Source: Lentisphaerota bacterium (lineage in GTDB: Bacteria; Verrucomicrobiota; Kiritimatiellia; JAAZAB01). From it: a stretch of 5,753 bases of DNA. The notes under the pieces were generated by a model. The model was given only the letters and a program-made list of their open reading frames with translations. It was not told the DNA's origin and made no database searches. Location: positions 1 to 5,753 of the forward strand of contig JACPGN010000185.1 in NCBI GenBank assembly GCA_016182435.1, written 5' to 3'. The translations under genes and the position numbers were made by a program. Shown piece after piece: positions 1-5,076 of the stretch. How positions within the stretch are numbered: position 1 is the stretch's first letter; every line of letters starts with the position of its first letter.

Positions 1-2130
1 AAGTTCGATACGGCCGGAACATATTACGCTTTAATCGAGCACTACAGCTTAAATCATGGCTCGCAAACCGGTTCAACCGGAACGTATTCAATTGCCTTGA
101 CCGATCTTGGCGCCGAAGGCGCCTTTGGCACAATCAAATGGCAAAGGCCGATCTATAACTCCTGGTCCTCGCCGGCGATCGGGGCGGATGGAAAAATTTA
201 TATCGGCTCAGCCTTGAATGCCCTTCTTTGCCTGAACCCTGATGGAACCACGGCGCGAGTCTGGCAGACAACCGCTTCGGTTCTTACGCCGCCCGCGCTT
301 GACGCGAATGGAAAAATATATGCCGCAACTGCTGCGGGCCTGGTCTGCTGCTTCAACCCCGACGGCACAACCGGTTATGTCGGGAATATTGCTTCGCAGG
401 CTTGGGGCGCGCCGGCCATTGGAAGCAACGGCACGGTCTATATCGCAACATACAGCAGCAACCTGTTTGCTTTTAACAGCGCCGGGGCCACGGAACATGT
501 CTGGACAACGGAAGGACAGATTTACTCCGCGCCGGTAATCGGCAATGATGGATCAATTTATGTCGGCACTATGAGCAACAACTTGTATTGTTTCACAGCC
601 CAAGGCGCTACCGCGCGCGTCTGGCGCACCGATAGTCCCATATATTTCGGAGCGCCGGCAATTGATACGAACGGAGTTATCTATATCAGTGCGCTTTCCG
701 GCAACCTCTACGCCTTCAATCCCGACGGAACCACCAATCATGTCTGGAAAATGTCAACCTCGTCTTATGGCGCGCCGGTGATTGGTTCCGACGGCACGAT
801 CTATATGAGCACAGTAGGCAGCAACGGTTATGCCTTTAATCCTGATGGCTCAACGGCCCATGTGTTTTCCTGCAATGGCCAGGCTACGCCCTTAATTTGC
901 GCGGACGGCAACATATATTTTTGCGGCGAGAAATTTTACGGTTTTAAGCCGGATGGAACAACCAATTGGAGCTTAAACTATGCCTGGCGACCTTACGGCG
1001 GAGGCCCCGCGCTTGATACCAATGGAATATTATATGTCAATAACGGCAACCTGCTCGCCATTTACGCCACCAGCTCGCTGGCTCAGACCGTCTGGCCGAA
1101 ATATCAGCATGACTTGAAAAATACCGGCAAGCTGGCGCCCACCGCCCCGACCAATCTGGTTGCCTCGGACGGCCTTTATCCGGAAAGCATCCTGGTGGGC
1201 TGGACGCCGGTTTCCTCGGCTTCAGCCTACGACCTCTACCGGGGAACCAATCCTGTGGAAAGCGCGGCGCAACTCCGCGGCTCTGCGATTACGGCCACCA
1301 ACTTCATGGACAGTAATATCGTCTCTGGCATCACTTATTATTACTGGCCGAAAGCCAGGGATAATTCCGGCGCCAGCGCCTTGTTCGGCCCGAGCGATAC
1401 CGGCTGGGGCCACACTTTCGTTTCCAGCCCGGCCGGGGATTATGACCAGGACGGCAAAGCCGATCCGGCCGCTTACAATAATACCAACGGGAACTGGAAA
1501 GTAAGACTTTCAAGCAATGATTACGTCCTGGTCACGGCCGAGAGTCTGCTCGGCGGCGCCGGCTGGACAGCCGTAGCCGCCGACTTTGAAGGCGACCACC
1601 TGGCTGATCCGGCCGTCTACCAGGAAGCAACCGGAGACTGGATCGTAAGATTGAGCTCGGCCAATTATGATGCCCTCACGGCTACAAACTTTCTCGGCTC
1701 GCAGGGCAACAGCGGTCTGGCGGCGGACGTTGACGGCGACGGCCTGGCTGACCCAACGATCTATAACGAGGCAACCGGCAATTGGACCGTTAAATTATCC
1801 AGTCTTGGTTATGTCACCAATGCCTTGGCCCAGACCCTGGGCAGTCAGGGCTGGTATGCAGTTTTAGCCGACTTTGATGGCGATGCCAAAGCCGATCCGG
1901 CAGTTTATCAGGAGTCCAGCGGTTCCTGGTCCGTGAAGCTGAGCAGCGGCGGCGATTATTATTTTCCGGAATTATTGGGCGGCGCCGGCTTCAGGCCAAT
2001 CCCGGCCGATTACGATGGCGACGGCCTGGCCGATCCGGCCGTCTATAACCCGACCACCGGCGACTGGAAAGTGATGCTTTCCAGCGTAAATTATCAGCAG
2101 GTTGAGATCAGCGGCCTGCTGGCGCCGTAA
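1..2130 (+). CDS. Partial (5'-truncated) secreted-type multidomain protein: PQQ-like beta-propeller, FnIII, five FG-GAP/VCBS-like repeats
   Basis: The frame is open from base 1 to the TAA at 2128-2130 (709 residues), so the true start lies upstream; the TTG at 97 is internal. Window residues 1-36 (AGTYYALIEHY..TGTYSIAL) look like the end of a PPC-type beta-sandwich domain. Residues about 50-376 hold eight repeats of the form APxIGxDGxIYxGxxxxNLYxFNPDGTTxxVW, a PQQ-like/WD-type beta-propeller, closed by WPKYQHDLKNTGK, a typical last strand of such propellers. Residues about 380-470 form a fibronectin type III domain (APTAPTNLVAS...YDLYRGT...YYYWPKARDNSG). Residues about 479-709 are five repeats with a DxDGDxxADPxVY core. 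No sorting signal, membrane anchor or enzymatic motif is visible at the C-terminus, which ends ISGLLAP. The signal peptide, if any, lies outside the window. Likely an extracellular or cell-surface protein; ligand unknown. Domain calls are from pattern recognition. Confidence 0.9.
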   Translation, partial: KFDTAGTYYALIEHYSLNHGSQTGSTGTYSIALTDLGAEGAFGTIKWQRPIYNSWSSPAIGADGKIYIGSALNALLCLNPDGTTARVWQTTASVLTPPALDANGKIYAATAAGLVCCFNPDGTTGYVGNIASQAWGAPAIGSNGTVYIATYSSNLFAFNSAGATEHVWTTEGQIYSAPVIGNDGSIYVGTMSNNLYCFTAQGATARVWRTDSPIYFGAPAIDTNGVIYISALSGNLYAFNPDGTTNHVWKMSTSSYGAPVIGSDGTIYMSTVGSNGYAFNPDGSTAHVFSCNGQATPLICADGNIYFCGEKFYGFKPDGTTNWSLNYAWRPYGGGPALDTNGILYVNNGNLLAIYATSSLAQTVWPKYQHDLKNTGKLAPTAPTNLVASDGLYPESILVGWTPVSSASAYDLYRGTNPVESAAQLRGSAITATNFMDSNIVSGITYYYWPKARDNSGASALFGPSDTGWGHTFVSSPAGDYDQDGKADPAAYNNTNGNWKVRLSSNDYVLVTAESLLGGAGWTAVAADFEGDHLADPAVYQEATGDWIVRLSSANYDALTATNFLGSQGNSGLAADVDGDGLADPTIYNEATGNWTVKLSSLGYVTNALAQTLGSQGWYAVLADFDGDAKADPAVYQESSGSWSVKLSSGGDYYFPELLGGAGFRPIPADYDGDGLADPAVYNPTTGDWKVMLSSVNYQQVEISGLLAP
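1435..2127 (+). repeat. Five in-gene tandem repeats of 144 bp (48 residues), FG-GAP/VCBS-like
   Basis: Repeat cores start at about 1435, 1579, 1723, 1867 and 2005, giving spacings of 144, 144, 144 and 138 bp. Each begins with an acidic loop (DYDQDGKAD, DFEGDHLAD, DVDGDGLAD, DFDGDAKAD, DYDGDGLAD) followed by PxxY, then (T/S)G(N/D/S)W(K/I/T/S)V(R/K/M)LSS and a linker ending in LGGAGW or LGSQG. The DxDxDG pattern is what calcium-binding FG-GAP, dockerin or integrin-like loops use. Repeats 1, 3 and 5 keep it intact, whereas repeats 2 and 4 lose the glycine (H, A) and repeat 2 also has E for the second D. The last unit ends soon after its LSS strand. Confidence 0.85.
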
Positions 2131-2212
2131 TCATGGCCGGATTTATGGTTTAGTTTCTATGTCGGAAAATGTGTTTATTTTGTGTTGAACATTTAATGAC
2201 CATGCGAGTGCT

Positions 2213-2279
2213 TGTCATTCCCATGAAAATGGGAATCCAGAAAAAGTAAGACTGGATTCCCGCCTGCGCGGGAATGACA
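2213..2279. repeat. Palindromic interspersed repeat ('VIPAQAGIQ'-type double hairpin)
   Basis: A 67-bp element whose ends are inverted (TGTCATTCCC at 2213-2222 against GGGAATGACA at 2270-2279). Each arm also folds alone. The left hairpin has stem ATTCCCAT/ATGGGAAT at 2217-2236 with a GAAA loop. The right hairpin has stem ATTCCCGC/GCGGGAAT at 2256-2275 with a CTGC loop. CAG/CTGG motifs flank a short AT-rich spacer. The minus strand would translate to the peptide VIPAQAGIQ, well known as a spurious product of this widespread repeat class in proteobacterial and environmental genomes. It lies between the convergent 3' ends of the propeller gene and the kinase gene, a usual place for such elements. 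No transposase is nearby. Confidence 0.85.
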
Positions 2280-2308
2280 GATGCATAAAGTAGCCTTTGT
2301 AAGGATGA

Positions 2309-2360
2309 CCAAAATTTCTCCGCCTCGGGCGGATCCGCCTCTGGCGGAAAATATTTTTGG
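2309..2360. terminator. Tandem GC hairpins in a larger imperfect palindrome; candidate bidirectional terminator
   Basis: Two abutting 15-bp hairpins share the stem TCCGCC/GGCGGA (2319-2333, loop TCG; 2334-2348, loop TCT). They sit inside a larger imperfect dyad with CCAAAATTT on the left and AAATATTTTTGG on the right. Read on the plus strand, a T5 run (2354-2358) follows the hairpins by five bases, as in an intrinsic terminator for the propeller gene. Read on the minus strand, the element starts directly after the kinase TAG (2361-2363) and ends in GAAATTTT, a weaker U tract. The same stem also occurs at 3955-3969, so this is a member of an interspersed repeat family and terminator activity is inferred. 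Confidence 0.5.
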
Positions 2361-3902
2361 CTAGTCTTTTTCAACCAGCCGGCGAAACTGCGCGTAAGCC
2401 TGATCCCAGGCGGCCGTATCGGCCGGCTTGAATTCGCGGATGGGGAAGGCCTGCTTGATGATGGGCAACCCCTCGTGCAGGGAACTGATCACACCCAGGC
2501 CCAGCGCCTGGACCATGATATTACCCACGGCGGTGGCTTCCACTGGCCCCGCCATTACCGGCAGTCCCAGCGCATCGGCGGTGAACTGGTTGAGCAATTC
2601 ATTCTGCGAGCCGCCGCCCACGATATGCACTTGGGCCGTCGGCTGCCCGCTCGCGGCCGAAATATCCTCGTTGATCTTCCGGTATTTAAGCGCCAGGCTT
2701 TCGTAGGCCATGCGCACCAGAGCGCCCCGCTTCGTCGGGGCGCGCTGGCCGGTCTTGCGGCAATATTCGTTAAAGGCCTTTTCCATGTTGGCCGGATTGT
2801 AGAAGCCCGGATCATCCGGATCCACCAAAGCGGCGAAGGGCGGCGCGGCCTGGGCCTGACGATAGAGCTCGGCCCATTCTGTTTCCCGGCCATCGGCATC
2901 GCGCCAGACCCGGCGCAATTCCTGCACCAGCCAGCCGCCCATGCAGTTTTTGAGAAGTCTGATATTGCCAATGCCGCCTTCGTTGCTGAGATTAGCCGCC
3001 AGGGCTTGCGGGGTCGTAACGGGTTCCGGTACCAGCTTGCCCACCAGCGACCATGTGCCGGAGCTAATGATGAGCGCACTGCGCGGATCGGCCACCGGCG
3101 CGGCGGCAAAGGCACTGGCGGTGTCATGAGAACCAACGGCCACCAGACTGGCCGCGTTCAAACCGACCGCTTCCGCGACCGCCGGCTGAAGATTGCCGAT
3201 GACTGTGCCCGGCGCAACGATTTCCGGCATGATCTCCAGCGGGATGCCTAATTTCTCCAGAATCTCCCGGCTCCAGGTTTTCGACTTGGCATCCATGAGC
3301 TGGGTGACACTGGCCCAGGACGAATCCACCTTAATAATGCCGCCCAGGTAATAGTAGAAGAGCGAGGGGATCGGCACATAGCGGCAATGCGCTTGCAGCC
3401 ACTGGGCGCGATTCTGCAAAAACCAGAGGATCTGATTGCTGACGTTGAACGGCTGGAAGTGGATCCCGGTGATCGCGTAAATTCGCTCTGGCGCAATGCG
3501 CGCTTTGACTTCCTCAATCATCCGGTCCAGGCGATGATCGCGATAGGCATAGACTTTGCCCAGCAAATCGCCGTCGGCCGTGATAAACTGGCCGTCGGCG
3601 CCCCAGGTATCAATGCCAATAGCATCGAGGGTATCGGCCACTTCGCGCCGGTAGGCGCGCAACCCGGTGATGATCTGAGCGTAGATGAGGGTATCGTCCC
3701 AGACCATGCGTTCCACGGGCTGGCCGGCGCTGTCCGGCAGATAAAAAGAAAGGCATTCGTGGGCAAACCGGTGAATCTCGCGCATGGCAAAGCCGCTCGG
3801 CTTAAACTCGCCGGCAAAGCACTTGCCGCCCGAAGCGCCCAAGTCCACCGCCAGGAATCGAACTGATTTTTGATTTTCAATTTTCGATTTTCGATTTTTC
3901 AT
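2361..3902 (-). CDS. rhaB: Rhamnulokinase-family FGGY carbohydrate kinase
   Basis: Predicted 513-residue cytoplasmic kinase of the FGGY/ASKHA fold, close to the roughly 490 residues of E. coli RhaB, which phosphorylates L-rhamnulose at O1 using ATP. Visible motifs, numbered from the ATG at 3902: phosphate-1 loop AVDLGASGGK (18-27), REIHRF (41-46), sugar-site IDTWGAD (97-103), AYRDHR (119-124), FQPFN (149-153), catalytic-base segment VGSHDTASA (256-264, Asp260), SSGTWSLVG (280-288), NLSNEGG (304-310), LKNCMGGW (317-324), HIVGGGSQN (426-434) and AGPVEATAVGN (451-461). These match RhaB more than xylulo-, glycero- or fuculokinases. I chose the ATG at 3902 over an in-frame TTG at 3941 because it has a GGGAAG six bases upstream and needs a shorter non-homologous leader. 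Codons 2-13 come from a heptamer repeat. The substrate could be another ketose such as a fuculose or 6-deoxy isomer. Confidence 0.9.
   Translation of the reverse strand: MKNRKSKIENQKSVRFLAVDLGASGGKCFAGEFKPSGFAMREIHRFAHECLSFYLPDSAGQPVERMVWDDTLIYAQIITGLRAYRREVADTLDAIGIDTWGADGQFITADGDLLGKVYAYRDHRLDRMIEEVKARIAPERIYAITGIHFQPFNVSNQILWFLQNRAQWLQAHCRYVPIPSLFYYYLGGIIKVDSSWASVTQLMDAKSKTWSREILEKLGIPLEIMPEIVAPGTVIGNLQPAVAEAVGLNAASLVAVGSHDTASAFAAAPVADPRSALIISSGTWSLVGKLVPEPVTTPQALAANLSNEGGIGNIRLLKNCMGGWLVQELRRVWRDADGRETEWAELYRQAQAAPPFAALVDPDDPGFYNPANMEKAFNEYCRKTGQRAPTKRGALVRMAYESLALKYRKINEDISAASGQPTAQVHIVGGGSQNELLNQFTADALGLPVMAGPVEATAVGNIMVQALGLGVISSLHEGLPIIKQAFPIREFKPADTAAWDQAYAQFRRLVEKD
3865..3899. repeat. 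Five tandem AT-rich heptamers forming the kinase N-terminal codons
   Basis: On the plus strand, five exact 7-bp units run GATTTTT, GATTTTC, AATTTTC, GATTTTC, GATTTTT and stop one base before the start codon of the kinase (CAT at 3900-3902). Read on the minus strand they encode most of the leader MKNRKSKIENQKS, which precedes the first homologous strand VRFLAVDLG. Similar KSKIEN-type strings turn up as spurious or leader peptides where such repeats occur in environmental genomes. Its strong AT bias contrasts with the GC-rich gene that follows. Confidence 0.85.
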
Positions 3903-3908
3903 CTCAGA

Positions 3909-3914
3909 CTTCCC
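3909..3914 (-). promoter_or_regulatory. Candidate ribosome binding site for the kinase
   Basis: The minus strand reads GGGAAG followed by six bases (TCTGAG) and then the ATG at 3902. It is an imperfect Shine-Dalgarno at slightly short spacing, but it is the feature that favours 3902 over the upstream TTG at 3941. Confidence 0.4.
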
Positions 3915-3932
3915 GACCCAAATCAGATTTCC

Positions 3933-3945
3933 TGCATTCAATGCA
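3933..3945. promoter_or_regulatory. Small perfect dyad upstream of the kinase, possible operator
   Basis: TGCATT-C-AATGCA is a perfect 13-bp inverted repeat centred 37 bp upstream of the kinase start codon. It is loosely extended by TCC and GGA on either side (3930-3950) with a two-base bulge. Position and symmetry would suit a regulator site, but it lies beside a repeat mosaic and may be chance or repeat debris. Confidence 0.25.
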
Positions 3946-3954
3946 TAGGAATTT

Positions 3955-3999
3955 TCCGCCTGAGGCGGATCCCTGGCCGAGCTCGGGCAGGCCGCCTGC
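3955..3999. repeat. Run of adjacent short palindromes
   Basis: Three palindromes follow closely: TCCGCC-TGA-GGCGGA (3955-3969, running into GGATCC), CCGAGCTCGG (3977-3986) and GCAGGC-C-GCCTGC (3987-3999). The first has the same stem as the tandem hairpins at 2319-2348, and its TTTTCCGCC..GGCGGATCC context looks like half of that element, truncated after GGATCC. Confidence 0.7.
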
Positions 4000-4011
4000 G
4001 GAGGACAAAGT

Positions 4012-4060
4012 TGTAGCCGGGGTCGCCGACCCCGGACCGGCCTCAGCGAGGCCGGCTACA
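4012..4060. repeat. 49-bp palindromic repeat able to form a three-way junction
   Basis: The outer stem TGTAG/CTACA (4012-4016 with 4056-4060) encloses two 8-bp GC hairpins. The first is CCGGGGTC-GCC-GACCCCGG (4017-4035). The second is CCGGCCTC-AGC-GAGGCCGG (4037-4055). A single unpaired A (4036) separates them. All pairs are perfect Watson-Crick. This looks like an intact member of an interspersed palindromic repeat family. It is not a tRNA: it has no anticodon arm or T loop and is too short. Confidence 0.8.
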
Positions 4061-4106
4061 GCCTGCCCTGAGCAAGGCCGAAGGGTTTTTAGTTGCCGAA
4101 GGCCTA

Positions 4107-4150
4107 ATTCAATATTCGGCGTTGGACGTTGGATGTTCGATGTTTGCTTC
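4107..4150. repeat. Copy A of a 44-bp direct repeat with 7-bp internal period
   Basis: The core is four heptamers, CGTTGGA, CGTTGGA, TGTTCGA and TGTTTGC (4120-4147), preceded by ATTCAATATTCGG and followed by TTC. Aligned without gaps to copy B at 4221-4264, it matches at 35 of 44 positions by hand count. Confidence 0.75.
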
Positions 4151-4220
4151 TCTGTTCCGCCCTCCGTCGTCCCTACTTCGCCAAGGCTTCGCAGGGCAAG
4201 CCGTCGTCTGTTTCTCCGAC

Positions 4221-4264
4221 ATTCAGCTTTCGGCGTTCGACGTTGGGCGTTGGGCGTTTGCTTC
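4221..4264. repeat. Copy B of a 44-bp direct repeat with 7-bp internal period
   Basis: The core is four heptamers, CGTTCGA, CGTTGGG, CGTTGGG and CGTTTGC (4234-4261), preceded by ATTCAGCTTTCGG. It lies 70 bp from copy A in the same orientation and ends 12 bp before the SDR stop codon (TAG at 4277-4279 on the minus strand). The differences from copy A are mostly within heptamer positions 1, 5 and 7. Confidence 0.75.
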
Positions 4265-4276
4265 ATCCGCCTTCCG

Positions 4277-5062
4277 CTAGCCCATCTCCTGCCCGCCCGT
4301 CACGTTAATGGCCTGGCCGGTCATATAACTGGACTGCTCCGAGGCCAGGAACACCACCACGTTGCCGACATCCTCATAGGCGCACCCGCGCCGCATGGGC
4401 ACCTGGTCAATATATTTCTGACGCACTTGCTCCTCGGTCAGTCCCTGGTTCCGCGCATACTGTTTGAAGAGCGTATTGACCCACAGCGGCGAATCCAGCA
4501 GGTTTCCCGGGCAAACCGCGTTAACCCGCACGCCCAACGCGGCCATTTCCAGGGCCGCGCTCTGCAGGAGCCCGATCCCGCCGAACTTCGAGGCGGCGTA
4601 GGCCGAGTTCTTGAATGAGCCCTTCTTGCCCGACTTGGAATTGATCTGAATGTAGGAACCGCTCTTCTGGCGCGCCATGGCCGCAAGAGCATATTTCATA
4701 CAAATCATCTGGCCAATCAGGTTGACCTCGACCACTTTGCGCCACTGCGCCACGTCAAATTCCGTTACCGGACCCGAAATAAGGATGCCGGCATTGGCCA
4801 CAAAAATATCCAAGCCGCCCAGGCGCTGCACGGCTTTGTCCACCAGCGCGGCCACGTCGGCTTCCACGGTCACATCGCAGACGGACCCCTCGACTTTCTG
4901 GCCGAACGACGCGCGCAGCTCCTTGACCGTCGCGGCAATAGGCTGCTCCTGGATATCGGCCAGCAGGATGGCGCAGCCTTCCTTGAGCAGGCGCTCAGCC
5001 AGGGCCTGGCCCAGGCCCTGCGCTCCGCCGGTAATCACCGCTTTTTTTTCTTTAAGCAGCAT
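4277..5062 (-). CDS. srlD: Short-chain dehydrogenase, sorbitol-6-phosphate 2-dehydrogenase (SrlD)-like
   Basis: Complete 261-residue classical SDR, expected to be cytoplasmic and NAD-dependent. Visible features: cofactor motif TGGAQGLG (11-18), Asp36 at the end of strand beta-2 (favours NAD over NADP), Asp63, NAG (90-92), and the catalytic tetrad Asn114, Ser142, Tyr155, Lys159 (YAASK), followed by PG (185-186). The segment QINSKSGKKGS, the SKFGGIGL run, GNLLDSP, the YIDQVPMRRGC stretch and the ending TGQAINVTGGQ closely match E. coli SrlD as I recall it. SrlD oxidises D-sorbitol 6-phosphate to fructose 6-phosphate. In this setting, beside a polyol-type dehydrogenase and a rhamnulokinase-like enzyme, it may act on another polyol, a deoxysugar or its phosphate, so the family is firm and the substrate is not. 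Start: ATG at 5062 with a good AAGGA nine bases upstream. Its stop is followed by the repeat mosaic. Confidence 0.88.
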   Translation of the reverse strand: MLLKEKKAVITGGAQGLGQALAERLLKEGCAILLADIQEQPIAATVKELRASFGQKVEGSVCDVTVEADVAALVDKAVQRLGGLDIFVANAGILISGPVTEFDVAQWRKVVEVNLIGQMICMKYALAAMARQKSGSYIQINSKSGKKGSFKNSAYAASKFGGIGLLQSAALEMAALGVRVNAVCPGNLLDSPLWVNTLFKQYARNQGLTEEQVRQKYIDQVPMRRGCAYEDVGNVVVFLASEQSSYMTGQAINVTGGQEMG

Positions 5063-5071
5063 GATCTTGAA

Positions 5072-5076
5072 TCCTT
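5072..5076 (-). promoter_or_regulatory. Shine-Dalgarno of the SDR gene overlapping the upstream stop codon
   Basis: The minus strand reads TAAGGA, where TAA is the stop of the medium-chain dehydrogenase and AAGGA is the ribosome site of the SDR, nine bases before its ATG. The overlap fixes the SDR start and implies translational coupling of the two genes. Confidence 0.7.

Larger units (their letters stand above)
3903..4276. other. Gene-free repeat mosaic between SDR and kinase genes
   Basis: This 374-bp interval contains no convincing gene. Open frames on both strands (minus 3904-4266 and plus 3941-4618) translate the repeats into low-complexity peptides such as FPPEADP, RPTPNIE and ALRSLGEVG, which are typical false products of interspersed repeats. 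In plus-strand order it holds: a possible ribosome site and a small dyad (3909-3945), a run of palindromes (3955-3999), a three-way-junction repeat (4012-4060), a CCTGCCCTGAGCAAGGCCGA repeat-like stretch (4062-4081), repeat copy A (4107-4150), a linker with CGTCGTCCCTACTTCGCC (4166-4183) resembling another common interspersed element, and repeat copy B (4221-4264). No clear sigma-70 promoter for the kinase could be picked out. Confidence 0.75.

Noticed and set aside
2150..2374. Minus-strand 74-codon open frame containing VIPAQAGIQ
   Set aside because: It is the translation of the palindromic repeat and the adjacent tandem hairpin, not a gene.
2475..3251. Long plus-strand open frame of 258 codons antisense to the kinase
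   Set aside because: It lies wholly inside the kinase gene, has no recognisable domain, and is the complementary frame of a GC-rich conserved gene; the minus-strand reading carries all FGGY motifs.
3903..3941. In-frame upstream TTG start for the kinase at 3941
   Set aside because: It would add 13 residues with no similarity to RhaB and lies within the small dyad; the ATG at 3902 has a plausible ribosome site at suitable spacing.
4012..4060. Cloverleaf-like fold considered as a tRNA or small RNA gene
   Set aside because: It is only 49 bp, with two equal arms with three-base loops and no anticodon loop, T arm or acceptor stem; it fits a palindromic repeat.
3865..4264. Repeated short units considered as a CRISPR array
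   Set aside because: The units are 7 bp and directly adjacent, with no unique spacers and no cas genes in the window.
3904..4266. Minus-strand open frame of 120 codons between the SDR and kinase
   Set aside because: It is built entirely from the interspersed repeats (RPTPNIE, ALRSLGEVG, SASGGK strings) and overlaps the candidate dyad; it has no domain and is a familiar type of false gene call.
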